Origin: an uncultured Chloroflexales bacterium
GTDB lineage: Bacteria; Chloroflexota; Chloroflexia; Chloroflexales; Chloroflexaceae
Assembly (NCBI GenBank): GCA_937918935.1
Contig: CAKZSI010000049.1
Span: forward strand, 1-64,000
Reading direction: 5' to 3'
Length of the DNA stretch: 64,000 nt
The notes under the pieces are model-generated. The model saw only the letters and a program-made list of their open reading frames with translations, was not told the DNA's origin and did not search any database. The position numbers and the translations under genes are program-made. Shown one piece after another: positions 55,261 to 64,000 of this stretch (positions within the stretch are counted from its first letter, which is position 1; each line of letters begins with the position of its first letter).

Positions 55261-55926
55261 ATGATGCGCAAGCTTGTTCTGGCCCTGATCGCCCTGCTCG
55301 TCGTCGCCGTCGCCGCCCCGGCCACCAGCGCCCAGACCATGAACATGGTCCGGGTGATGCACGCCTCGCCAGACGCCCCTGCTGTTGATGTGTACGTCAA
55401 TGGGCAGCCGGTGCTCACCAACGTGCCGTTCTTCGCCGTAAGCAACTACCTGAGCCTGCCCGACGGCAGCTACGCCGTGGCAATCACCCCGACCGGAAAG
55501 CCTGAGTCAGACGCCGTGCTGCGCGCCACCCTGAAGGTGCAGGGCGGCTACACCGGCACAGTGGCCGCGGTCGGGTTCGTCAATAATATTGACACCGTTC
55601 TCTTCGAGGACAACCTCAGCCCGGTTCCGGCGGGCAAGGCGCGCGTGCGGATCATCCACGCCAGCCCCAATGCTCCGGCGGTAGACATCAAGCTGGCTGG
55701 CACCAGCACGGTGGTGGTGGCGAATGCGCCGTTCAAGGCCGCGGCCACGGTTGAGGTGGATGCGGGCACCTACCAGTTCGACATCAGCCCGGCCGGTCAG
55801 AGCGCGGTCGTCTTCACCACGCCGGCTCTGCGCTTCGAGAGCGGCTGGGTGTACACGCTGGTGGCGACGGGCGACCTGAACAAGAACTTCTGGGTGCAGT
55901 CGCGAGTTGACAAGGTTGGGCCGTAA
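55261..55926 (+). CDS. Secreted DUF4397 protein
   Basis: A 221-residue exported protein. AAGGAG lies 6 nt before the ATG at 55261. Signal peptide: KLVLALIALLVVAVAAPATSAQT. The mature part is two related beta-sandwich halves: VRVMHASPDAPAVDVYVNGQPVLTNVPF ... DGSYAVAITPTG and VRIIHASPNAPAVDIKLAGTSTVVVANAPF ... AGTYQFDISPAG. The HASPxAPAVD motif is diagnostic of DUF4397. Family function is unknown; members are surface or wall associated. Single gene with its own leader. Confidence 0.88.
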   Translation: MMRKLVLALIALLVVAVAAPATSAQTMNMVRVMHASPDAPAVDVYVNGQPVLTNVPFFAVSNYLSLPDGSYAVAITPTGKPESDAVLRATLKVQGGYTGTVAAVGFVNNIDTVLFEDNLSPVPAGKARVRIIHASPNAPAVDIKLAGTSTVVVANAPFKAAATVEVDAGTYQFDISPAGQSAVVFTTPALRFESGWVYTLVATGDLNKNFWVQSRVDKVGP

Positions 55927-56153
55927 GACACGGTTTCATCCTACGTTACGGTCCTGAAGGGGTGCGGGGAGGTAAAGTCTTCCCGCGCCCCTGCCTTTGC
56001 ATCCATAGCGGGGGCGCCCTGGCGCAACCGGTATGAGCCAGCCGTCGCCACGGGCGGAACCAGAAGCTCGCGGACGACCGGCGCCCTCCACACCCGCCCT
56101 GAGCGGTAGCTCAACGGGAAGGCAAGACCCTTCCTGTTGCAAGTTCTGTTGAT

Positions 56154-56630
56154 TCAGGCACCAGGGCGCATCGCCTCGGGCATCTGCACGGCCACCACCT
56201 CACCGCGCACGGTCACCTCGCCCTCAGCCACGATCCACGCCTCCACCACCACCTTGCGCCCCTTCACCTCTTTGATCCGACCGCGCACCTCAAGTACGCC
56301 GCCGAGCGGCGTCGGACGCAGATAGTTGACCTGCAACGACCCCGTGACGAACCGCAGCGGAGGATCGCTGCCCATCGGTCGTCCGGCTGCCCGGTAGGCC
56401 GCGGCCGAGGCGGTGCCGGTGCCATGGCAATCGATCAACGAAGCCAGCAAACCGCCATAGACGTAGCCAGGAATGGCGGTGTGGTACGGTCGCGGGGTGA
56501 AGTAGGCCACTGTCTCCTCACCGTCCCAGGCGCTCTTGATCTGCAAGCCATGCTCGTTAAGACGTCCGCAGCCATAGCAGTGGCTCAACTCGTCGGGGTA
56601 GTAATCCTGAAAGTAGCCTGTTTCGGTCAT
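56154..56630 (-). CDS. PaaI-like hotdog-fold thioesterase
   Basis: A 158-residue protein of the 4HBT/PaaI hotdog family. The N-terminal CYGCGRLNEHGLQIKS motif is typical of this subgroup. Then come YHTAIPGYVYGGLLASLIDCHGTGTA, with the catalytic-helix region and Asp, and VTGSLQVNYLRPTPLGGVLEVRGRIKEVKGRKVVVEAWI. It is expected to hydrolyse acyl-CoA or acyl-ACP thioesters in the cytosol. The ATG at 56630 has GGAG 7 nt upstream; longer frames are rejected. Confidence 0.88.
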   Translation of the reverse strand: MTETGYFQDYYPDELSHCYGCGRLNEHGLQIKSAWDGEETVAYFTPRPYHTAIPGYVYGGLLASLIDCHGTGTASAAAYRAAGRPMGSDPPLRFVTGSLQVNYLRPTPLGGVLEVRGRIKEVKGRKVVVEAWIVAEGEVTVRGEVVAVQMPEAMRPGA

Positions 56631-56674
56631 TGGGACGCTCCTTGTACAATTCACGGAACCTGAGGAGAGGGGCA

Positions 56675-56695
56675 TGGGAGGGCCTCGCCCTCCCA
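56675..56695. repeat. Family-A palindrome
   Basis: TGGGAGGGC-CTC-GCCCTCCCA, perfect 9-bp arms, between the thioesterase and the channel gene. Degenerate family-B copies follow near 56770-56795 and 56826-56848. Confidence 0.7.
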
Positions 56696-56891
56696 CACCC
56701 TCGCGGTGAGGAGAGCTTCAGCTTCACCTGCACGGGCGTGGGCCGCACCATTTCCTCCGGCAGGGGCGGGGGAAAACCCGGTCCCCCCATCGGCCTCGGG
56801 GCGCCGCGCCCGCTCTTTCGGCAGGGGCGTGGGGCAACCCGCTTGCCCCACCTGTCCCCACCCGGCCTCGGGGCGCCGAAGCTCCCCTATT

Positions 56892-59030
56892 CTACGGGGC
56901 GTAGACAAAGATCACCAGCGTTGAGAGGAGCAAAGCGCCCATACACAGCGGCCAGAAGATCAATTTGGGCAGGAAGTTGTGCTGGTAACTTACAAAGATC
57001 ATCCCCGGCACATGCACGATCAGGAAGGCGATCATCGTGACCAGGAGGATCACGATGTACAGCAGCAGGTAGAGGTGCTCAAGGTAGGTAATGCCGACCG
57101 CCGCGACACTGTCGCGCAGGGTGGTATGCACCAGAGCGATCACGAAGAACAGGGCCGCAGTGTAGCTCAGCGCGGAAACCAGATCCTGGGTGTCGGTCAA
57201 CTGACGATCGCTCAGCAGAAAGGCAAACACCAGCCCCAGGGTCACCATCCCCGGCAACACGTAGGCGATGAACGGGCCAACCACATTACGCCGGGCCACC
57301 AGCGAAAACTCCAACACGGGCGGCGCGGCACGCTCTGCGCGGGTCGTCAGTCCCAGGGTGGCATTGCCATCTGACGGGATCAGGCTGAAGTAGCTGCGTT
57401 CAAAATGCCAGTTGGTAATCTGCACCCCCTCGTCCACACCGGGCAGGGCGCCGGGTCGAAGCAGAACGTAGCTCTCCAGATCCGGGGTCAGGACGACGTT
57501 CCGCTCCACCTCGGCAGGCAGCAACCGTAGGTGGATCGCACGTTCGTCAAAGGGGAACTTGACCGGGTTCCAACTCTGCTGCAAGGTCGTGTTGACACGC
57601 CACACAATTACTTCGCCATCGCCGCGCGGCGCGCGGGCCACTTCCTCAACCGGCATCAATTCGCCGAGCTCCTGGCTGAGGTTAAAGCCGCGACTGACCT
57701 CTTCGGGAATGCTGTTGCTGTAGAACTGCCACACGAACCCGCCCACCGTCACCGAAGTCGCATCAGGAAACTGCACCGCTGTCAACTGTACGCCGGTCGG
57801 AACGACGAAGAGCTGATCCTCGGGATCAAGCTCGCGGCGGTAGCGTTCGAGTACCCGTTCGACAGCCGCCTGGCTGGTGAGCGCGCTGGCGGCCTCGCGG
57901 ATCAGGCGCGAGTCGAGTTGCCAGATCAGCCCGATCAAGGCCAGACACGTGGCGGTGAAAGCGAGGGTAATGAACCAGGGCCCCGCGACGGGGCCGAGGC
58001 GCGTGGCGCTGAAGAGGGCCAGGCCCAGGACCAGCGCGCCCGCGGCGGCAAGGGCGATCCCGGTCACGTCACGCAGGATCTGGCCGGCGGGGAGCTGAAA
58101 CTCAGCCTCGTCTATCACCAATGCCAGGGCGCTGCCACTGGTCGGCAGCGGAGCGAAGAACAATCGCGTATCTCGCCCGGTCAACGAATCGCGATGGTCC
58201 AGTTCCAGCGTTTCGCCGGCCAGGGAGCGGCGCGCGGCGTCCTGCACCTCGGGGTCGAAGCCACTATCCTCATCGAACATGGTACTCCGCGCCACCCGTG
58301 TGCGATCGGGGTAGTCGAGAAACACGCCGTTCCGACCGATCACGAACCCGTAGCCCTGCGCGCCCAGATCGAGCCGGGCGAGCAGATTGCGCACCTCCTG
58401 CAGCGACAGGTCGGAGGTTACCACGCCAGCGGGCTCGTTCCGGCCGTCAGGATGGGCGAAGGGACGGGCATATTCAATCAGCACCTTGCCGGCCCCGGTG
58501 GCCAGAAACGGGTCGCTCCAGTTCGCTCCGCTGCGGATGGTGTCGTAGTACCAGGCCGTTTTGGGAGCGTCGGGGTCATCAGAGGGGGGTTGGGTGTAAT
58601 CGTAGGTGGCGCCGATCAACTCTTCGATGCGCCCCTCGGGGGTACGGTACACATAGACCTGAAAGAGGCGCTGCGCCGGGTCGTAGACGAACGGCGCAAA
58701 GGTCACGGCCAGGCCATTCACGTTGGGCGCGCCTTCGAGATCGGCGCGCAGTCGCTGAGGGATCTGGTCGAAAGGCAGGGCCCCGGAGGTCAGATCCTCG
58801 GCCAGAGCGTCGCCCAGGTCCTGCGCGGTAGCAAAGGCGGCATCAATGCTTGCAGCGGATTCGCTCAGGCTCTGGCGCGCGAGGGCGGTTGTATCCATGG
58901 CTGCCGCTGTGCGCCGCTGGAGGTGCAGCACGGTCAACAGGGCGGTGAGCAGGAGCAAGGCTACGAACGATCCGGCGAGCGCCCGGCGCCCTGTCACGCG
59001 GCTGGTCGAACTGGCAGTTGTGGTTGTCAC
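56892..59030 (-). CDS. Cache-domain sensor fused to a pentameric ligand-gated ion channel
   Basis: A 712-residue protein from the GTG at 59030. Order: TM1 (~17-36); an extracytoplasmic Cache sensor (~50-310; TAWYYDTIRSG, GYGFVIGRNGVFLDYPD); TM2 (~322-341); TM3 (~351-371); a beta-rich domain (~405-580); then four helices (~584-606, 613-638, 647-674, 686-710). The second half matches prokaryotic Cys-loop-type channels. It has the invariant loop FPFD (492-495), ERNVVLTPDLES, EFSLVARR leading into M1 with a Pro, a pore-like M2, and M3/M4 with M4 near the C-terminus. It should bind a ligand outside and gate ion flow. The GTG start is chosen because it lies just before TM1; its ribosome site is weak. 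The fusion order, with a two-helix hairpin between sensor and channel, is unusual. Confidence 0.78.
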   Translation of the reverse strand: MTTTTASSTSRVTGRRALAGSFVALLLLTALLTVLHLQRRTAAAMDTTALARQSLSESAASIDAAFATAQDLGDALAEDLTSGALPFDQIPQRLRADLEGAPNVNGLAVTFAPFVYDPAQRLFQVYVYRTPEGRIEELIGATYDYTQPPSDDPDAPKTAWYYDTIRSGANWSDPFLATGAGKVLIEYARPFAHPDGRNEPAGVVTSDLSLQEVRNLLARLDLGAQGYGFVIGRNGVFLDYPDRTRVARSTMFDEDSGFDPEVQDAARRSLAGETLELDHRDSLTGRDTRLFFAPLPTSGSALALVIDEAEFQLPAGQILRDVTGIALAAAGALVLGLALFSATRLGPVAGPWFITLAFTATCLALIGLIWQLDSRLIREAASALTSQAAVERVLERYRRELDPEDQLFVVPTGVQLTAVQFPDATSVTVGGFVWQFYSNSIPEEVSRGFNLSQELGELMPVEEVARAPRGDGEVIVWRVNTTLQQSWNPVKFPFDERAIHLRLLPAEVERNVVLTPDLESYVLLRPGALPGVDEGVQITNWHFERSYFSLIPSDGNATLGLTTRAERAAPPVLEFSLVARRNVVGPFIAYVLPGMVTLGLVFAFLLSDRQLTDTQDLVSALSYTAALFFVIALVHTTLRDSVAAVGITYLEHLYLLLYIVILLVTMIAFLIVHVPGMIFVSYQHNFLPKLIFWPLCMGALLLSTLVIFVYAP

Positions 59031-59496
59031 TGGGAACTCTTCACTATGGGGCAAAAGGGTTTTCCTGGGAGGGCCGCGCTTTGCCGAACCCTCCGCCCGG
59101 CAGGGCCGAGGGTGCATCCGCCGCCCGCAGCGGAGTCCGGGGCTTGTCTTGAAGCCGTTGCCTCAGCCCTGCTCCGCCCGGACGGGCGGCCATACTGAGA
59201 CGGGTCTCGCTACGCCGCGCCCGGCGCCACCTCAGAGGTGACCGCGCCGAACTCGACGTCATTCACCTGGATGGTTATAGCGTGCGGCCCGGGATAGACC
59301 GGACGCACCCCCACCGGAGCGAGCGAGTGGCGTTTCTTATCGCGCCGGGCGCCAGCCACTCCGAGCGGAGCTTGAAGACCTTCGGCGGTATTTGAAGGGC
59401 TGCGGTCCACGCGCCATAGGGCGCTCCTTGCCATCTCGCGCAGACTCAAAAGGGCCGAGCGGGGTGCCGCTGCGGCCCTGAAGGTATCATCACCGA
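59031..59496. other. Intergenic stretch between the channel gene and acpP
   Basis: A degenerate family-A copy lies near 59068-59097. A 79-codon minus-strand frame (59210-59449) exists but shows no domain and no ribosome site. Nothing else was recognised. Confidence 0.4.
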
Positions 59497-59748
59497 CTAC
59501 TGCTGAATTGCGGGGTGCGCCACAAGGTAGTCCAGCGCGTCCTGAACCGTCTCGATCTTTTCGGCGTCGTCATCGCTGATTTCAATATCGAACTCTTCCT
59601 CGATGGACATGATCAGTTCCACCAGGTCGAGCGAATCGGCCTTAAGATCCTTAGCGAACGAGGCACCGGGCACCACCTGCGTTTCATCAACGCCGAGTTG
59701 TTCAGCGACGATCTTGCGCAGGCGCTCTTCGATATCGGTTGATTGCAT
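59497..59748 (-). CDS. acpP: Acyl carrier protein
   Basis: An 83-residue ACP carrying growing fatty-acyl chains on 4'-phosphopantetheine. The attachment Ser is in the [16 protein letters not shown] motif. It is acidic with four helices and of normal length. The ATG at 59748 has AAAGGG upstream. It follows nusB on the same strand after 50 bp, in a cluster with accC and fabG. Confidence 0.96.
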   Translation of the reverse strand: MQSTDIEERLRKIVAEQLGVDETQVVPGASFAKDLKADSLDLVELIMSIEEEFDIEISDDDAEKIETVQDALDYLVAHPAIQQ

Positions 59749-59798
59749 GTCAGACCCTTTCATCTCACCCAACGGACACTGCGCGCACCGGTGACGCA

Positions 59799-60230
59799 TC
59801 ACGAGTCCTCGGACCTGGGGCGATAGCGCAGCACCACCGTGCCGAGAACGCCGTTCACGAAGCGACTGGAATTATCGCTGCCAAACTGCTTGGCCAGTTC
59901 CACGGCCTCATTGATCACCGCCTTTACCGGCGTGCGTTCAAGATCATCCACCAGCAACTCGTAGAGCGCGATACGCAAGATCGCCTTATCCACGCCGGGC
60001 ATCTGCGTGATGGGCCAGTTTGGGGCGGCCTCTTCGATAATCCGGTCCAGGTAGGAGCGATGCTCCCAGACGCCAAAGACCAGATTGCGTAGAAAGCGTT
60101 CGCCATCGGCGGCAAAGGACTCCTCTTCGAGCCGGCGCTCATAGACTACATCAACAGGGTGGTCCGTAGCATCCACTTCGAAAAGGATCTGCAGCGCGGC
60201 GATGCGGACGCGATGACGCAGACTACCCAC
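59799..60230 (-). CDS. nusB: Transcription antitermination factor NusB
   Basis: A 143-residue all-alpha NusB that with NusE/S10 supports antitermination on rRNA operons. Motifs: [73 protein letters not shown]. The GTG at 60230 has GGGAGGT 6 nt upstream, which decides the start. A nusB next to fatty-acid synthesis genes, near accC, is a common arrangement. Confidence 0.94.
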   Translation of the reverse strand: MGSLRHRVRIAALQILFEVDATDHPVDVVYERRLEEESFAADGERFLRNLVFGVWEHRSYLDRIIEEAAPNWPITQMPGVDKAILRIALYELLVDDLERTPVKAVINEAVELAKQFGSDNSSRFVNGVLGTVVLRYRPRSEDS

Positions 60231-60541
60231 ACAGGACCTCCCGAGCGTGCAGCAAGCGGCCTTCGTGAGCGACGCGCGCCGGACCATGGATCAGGCGAGG
60301 TATGGCCGCGCCGGAAAGCCTTGCCGGTCGAGGAGGTGGCAGGCGGCGTTGTATGCCGGCAAACGTGACCTGCGACCCCTCGAGGAACACGACGTCCACC
60401 CACTCAGGACGTTCTCTAGTCACGGCGCAGTTCCAGTTCTCGCGATAGACCCGACCCGCGCACCGTTCCGCCACATTGCCGCCTCTGAGCCACCAGTGCG
60501 CCCCGGATGGCCGCGATCGAGCGCAAGGACGACTATCCCGG
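60231..60541. other. Gap between accC and nusB
   Basis: 311 bp on the sense side of an otherwise tight minus-strand cluster. Short frames on both strands have no recognisable product and no ribosome site. No family-A or family-B palindrome stands out. Confidence 0.4.
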
Positions 60542-61921
60542 TTACACAGCGGCGGGGGCGGCAGAGCGCTCTTCCTTCCAGGTGCGGAGCAACTCACCGA
60601 CATAGGCCGTATGGTAACGAGCGGCGCGAAACTCCGGGTCATCAATCAGGGCCAGTTGGAAGGGGATGGTTGTTTTGACCCCCGTAATCACACATTCGTT
60701 AAGCGCCCGGCGCATGCGATTCAAGGCATCATCGCGCGTTTCGCCCCATGTGATAATTTTCGCCAGTAGCGAGTCGTAGTGGCGGGGCGGTGTATAGCCC
60801 GCATAGAGATGCGAGTCAACACGCACTCCAGGGCCACCAGGCGGCAAGTAGAACTCTACTTCACCGCCGGCCGGGAGGAAGTCCCGTTCGGGATCTTCGG
60901 CATTAATACGACACTCCACCGCGTGCCATGCTAGTTTAATATCATTCTGTTGCAGCGTCAAGCGTTCTCCAGAGGCGATCAGCAATTGCCAGCGCACCAG
61001 ATCCACGCCGGTCACCATTTCGGTCACCGGGTGTTCAACCTGAATGCGCGTATTCATCTCGATGAAGTAATAATTCCCCTCCTGATCCATGAGGAATTCA
61101 AGTGTTCCAGCATTCACATAGCCAATGGAGGTGATACCGCGCACGGCATCGGCGCCCATCTTCGCCCGCACCTCGGGAGTGACAATCGGCGAGGGCGCCT
61201 CCTCGACAATCTTCTGATGGCGGCGCTGGGCCGAGCAGTCGCGTTCACCAAGGTGGATGGCATGGCCGTAGCGGTCGGCGAGCACCTGGATCTCGACATG
61301 ACGCACCTTCGTGAGATACTTCTCCAACAGGAGATCGCCGCGCCCGAAAGCCGCCTCGGCCTCGGCCCGCGCGGTGGGATAGGCGCGCACGAGATCGCCC
61401 TCGTCATGGGCCACGCGCATGCCGCGCCCGCCGCCGCCGGCGGAGGGCTTGAGCAGCACCGGGTAGCCGATCTGCCGGGCAATCTCGATCGCCTCTTCGA
61501 GATTGCGCAACTCGCTTTCCGAACCGGGCACCGTTGGCACCCCTGCGGCGCGCATCGTCTGACGCCCGATGGCCTTATCGCCCATGAGGCGCATCGTCTC
61601 GGCGGAGGGACCCACGAAGGTCAGTTTGACATCGGCGCACATCTCGGCAAAGTACGGATTTTCCGAGAGGAAGCCATAGCCAGGGTGCACGCCGTCACAG
61701 CCGGTGATCAGGGCGGCGGTGATCAGGGCAGGCGGGTTGAGATAGGACCTGGCCGCGGCAGCCGGACCGATGCAGACCGCTTCATCAGCCAGGCGCACGG
61801 CGAGTGAGTCGCGATCGGCCTCGCTGTAGGCGACCACACTCTTGATGCCCAGTTCCTGGCATGCGCGAACGATCCGAACGGCAATTTCGCCCCTGTTGGC
61901 AATAAGGACTTTGTTGAGCAT
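60542..61921 (-). CDS. accC: Acetyl-CoA carboxylase biotin carboxylase subunit
   Basis: A 459-residue biotin carboxylase that carboxylates biotin on AccB using ATP and bicarbonate. Motifs: MLNKVLIANRGEIAVRIVRACQELGI, KPSAGGGGRGMRV (Gly-rich ATP loop), ERDCSAQRRHQKIVEEAPSP, YFIEMNTRIQVEHPVTEMVTGVDLV and MRRALNE. Length fits AccC alone, with no fused biotinyl domain. It lies 18 bp after fabG. No accB is next to it. Confidence 0.96.
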   Translation of the reverse strand: MLNKVLIANRGEIAVRIVRACQELGIKSVVAYSEADRDSLAVRLADEAVCIGPAAAARSYLNPPALITAALITGCDGVHPGYGFLSENPYFAEMCADVKLTFVGPSAETMRLMGDKAIGRQTMRAAGVPTVPGSESELRNLEEAIEIARQIGYPVLLKPSAGGGGRGMRVAHDEGDLVRAYPTARAEAEAAFGRGDLLLEKYLTKVRHVEIQVLADRYGHAIHLGERDCSAQRRHQKIVEEAPSPIVTPEVRAKMGADAVRGITSIGYVNAGTLEFLMDQEGNYYFIEMNTRIQVEHPVTEMVTGVDLVRWQLLIASGERLTLQQNDIKLAWHAVECRINAEDPERDFLPAGGEVEFYLPPGGPGVRVDSHLYAGYTPPRHYDSLLAKIITWGETRDDALNRMRRALNECVITGVKTTIPFQLALIDDPEFRAARYHTAYVGELLRTWKEERSAAPAAV

Positions 61922-61939
61922 ACTGGCCCCGAAGATCAA

Positions 61940-63635
<1,696 letters not shown>

Positions 63636-63695
63636 TGAGATATCTCCCCGAAGGGCACGCTGCCCGAGCGGGCGGACGCCCGCCGCGGCGGCGGA

Positions 63696-64000
63696 TTACG
63701 AGTTTGCAAGCAGTTCATCAACCGCCTCGCGCAACTTGCCGATGTCGGCGAAGGAGCGATAGACCGACGCGAAACGAATGTACGCCACCTCATCGAGATC
63801 GCGCAGGCGGCGCATCACTTCATCGCCGATCATTTTGCTGCTGACTTCCTGCGCGTCGGTGGACATAATCGCTGCTTCGACATCGTTGACCAGTTGTTCG
63901 AGTTGCTGCACCGAGACAGGGCGGCGGTAGCAGGCCGTGCGCACCCCGCGCATCACCTTCTCACGATCGTAGGGTTCCCGCTCGCCGTCTTTCTTCACCA
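63696..64000 (-). CDS. nrdR: Transcriptional repressor NrdR (partial, 5' end outside the window)
   Basis: Only the C-terminal ~100 residues are present; the N-terminal zinc ribbon lies beyond position 64000. The ATP-cone domain is clear: [43 protein letters not shown], then [36 protein letters not shown]. NrdR senses ATP/dATP and represses ribonucleotide reductase genes by binding NrdR boxes. No such box was searched for outside this sequence. Confidence 0.94.
   Translation of the reverse strand, partial: VKKDGEREPYDREKVMRGVRTACYRRPVSVQQLEQLVNDVEAAIMSTDAQEVSSKMIGDEVMRRLRDLDEVAYIRFASVYRSFADIGKLREAVDELLANS

Noticed and set aside
56892-59030. DUF4436-type membrane protein as the alternative identity
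   Set aside because: DUF4436 proteins also carry a PFD motif, but the residues after it, the Arg-Arg before the first helix and the four-helix spacing fit ligand-gated channels better; not fully excluded.
57531-59198. 555-codon open frame opposite the Cache-channel gene
   Set aside because: The minus-strand frame has clear membrane helices, Cache motifs and FPFD; the plus-strand frame is low-complexity Gly/Arg/His-rich.
59210-59449. 79-codon minus-strand frame before acpP
   Set aside because: No domain, no ribosome site and unusual composition; treated as intergenic.

Overview
The window is high-GC bacterial chromosome, almost wholly coding, and looks like a member of the Chloroflexota, probably the Chloroflexales (Roseiflexus/Chloroflexus relatives). 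That placement is inference from gene style: Tad (tight adherence) pilus genes with very large von Willebrand pilins, secreted proteins carrying an LYLPLxxR motif, DUF4397 and kelch-type secreted proteins, and heptameric GATTTTR repeats. No rRNA, tRNA, CRISPR array, transposase or prophage gene was seen.

Layout. Positions 1-19200 (+ strand) form a Tad/type IVc pilus locus: two paralogous giant TadG/VWA proteins flank two TadE-like pseudopilins, followed by a secreted kelch-like protein, cpaB, a receiver-TadZ/CpaE fusion, cpaF/tadA, tadB, tadC, a DUF192 gene and surE. No Flp major pilin and no prepilin peptidase is visible. Positions 19491-31780 hold housekeeping and wall-related genes: inositol monophosphatase family, a glycosyltransferase (-), shikimate kinase, mutS, ribF, a polytopic membrane protein, a receiver/RodZ-like membrane regulator (-) and mnmG. 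Positions 31936-42444 hold an MFS transporter, an alpha/beta hydrolase, a Pro/Thr-rich membrane protein (-), a metallophosphoesterase, uppP, pta (-) and a secreted DUF6345-like protein with a possible His/Cys dyad. Positions 42564-55926 hold mfd, a PAS-GGDEF cyclase, a ParA-like ATPase followed by two membrane proteins (one resembling a degenerate complex I/Mrp antiporter subunit), a zinc-ribbon membrane protein, a sugar-type solute-binding lipoprotein and a DUF4397 secreted protein. Positions 56154-64000 (all -) hold a hotdog thioesterase, a Cache-domain/pentameric ligand-gated channel fusion, acpP, nusB, accC, fabG, a membrane protein with a degenerate Mrr-like domain, and the 3' part of nrdR.

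The most striking item is the 712-residue protein at 56892-59030: an extracytoplasmic Cache sensor bracketed by membrane helices and joined to what reads as a complete prokaryotic pentameric ligand-gated ion channel (FPFD loop, M1-M4). Other unusual items are a receiver domain with Glu at the phosphorylation position fused to a RodZ-like HTH and membrane anchor, nested face-to-face promoters around 35081-35354, a symmetric -10 element between the regulator and mnmG, and shared promoter boxes in the pilus locus.

Intergenic DNA is rich in short palindromes. Family A has arms like GGGAGGGC/GCCCTCCC and family B has arms like GGGGAAACC/GGTTTCCCC. They recur in many gene gaps, often between convergent genes, together with a 196-bp MITE-like element, a 90-bp inverted-repeat element and a heptad repeat.
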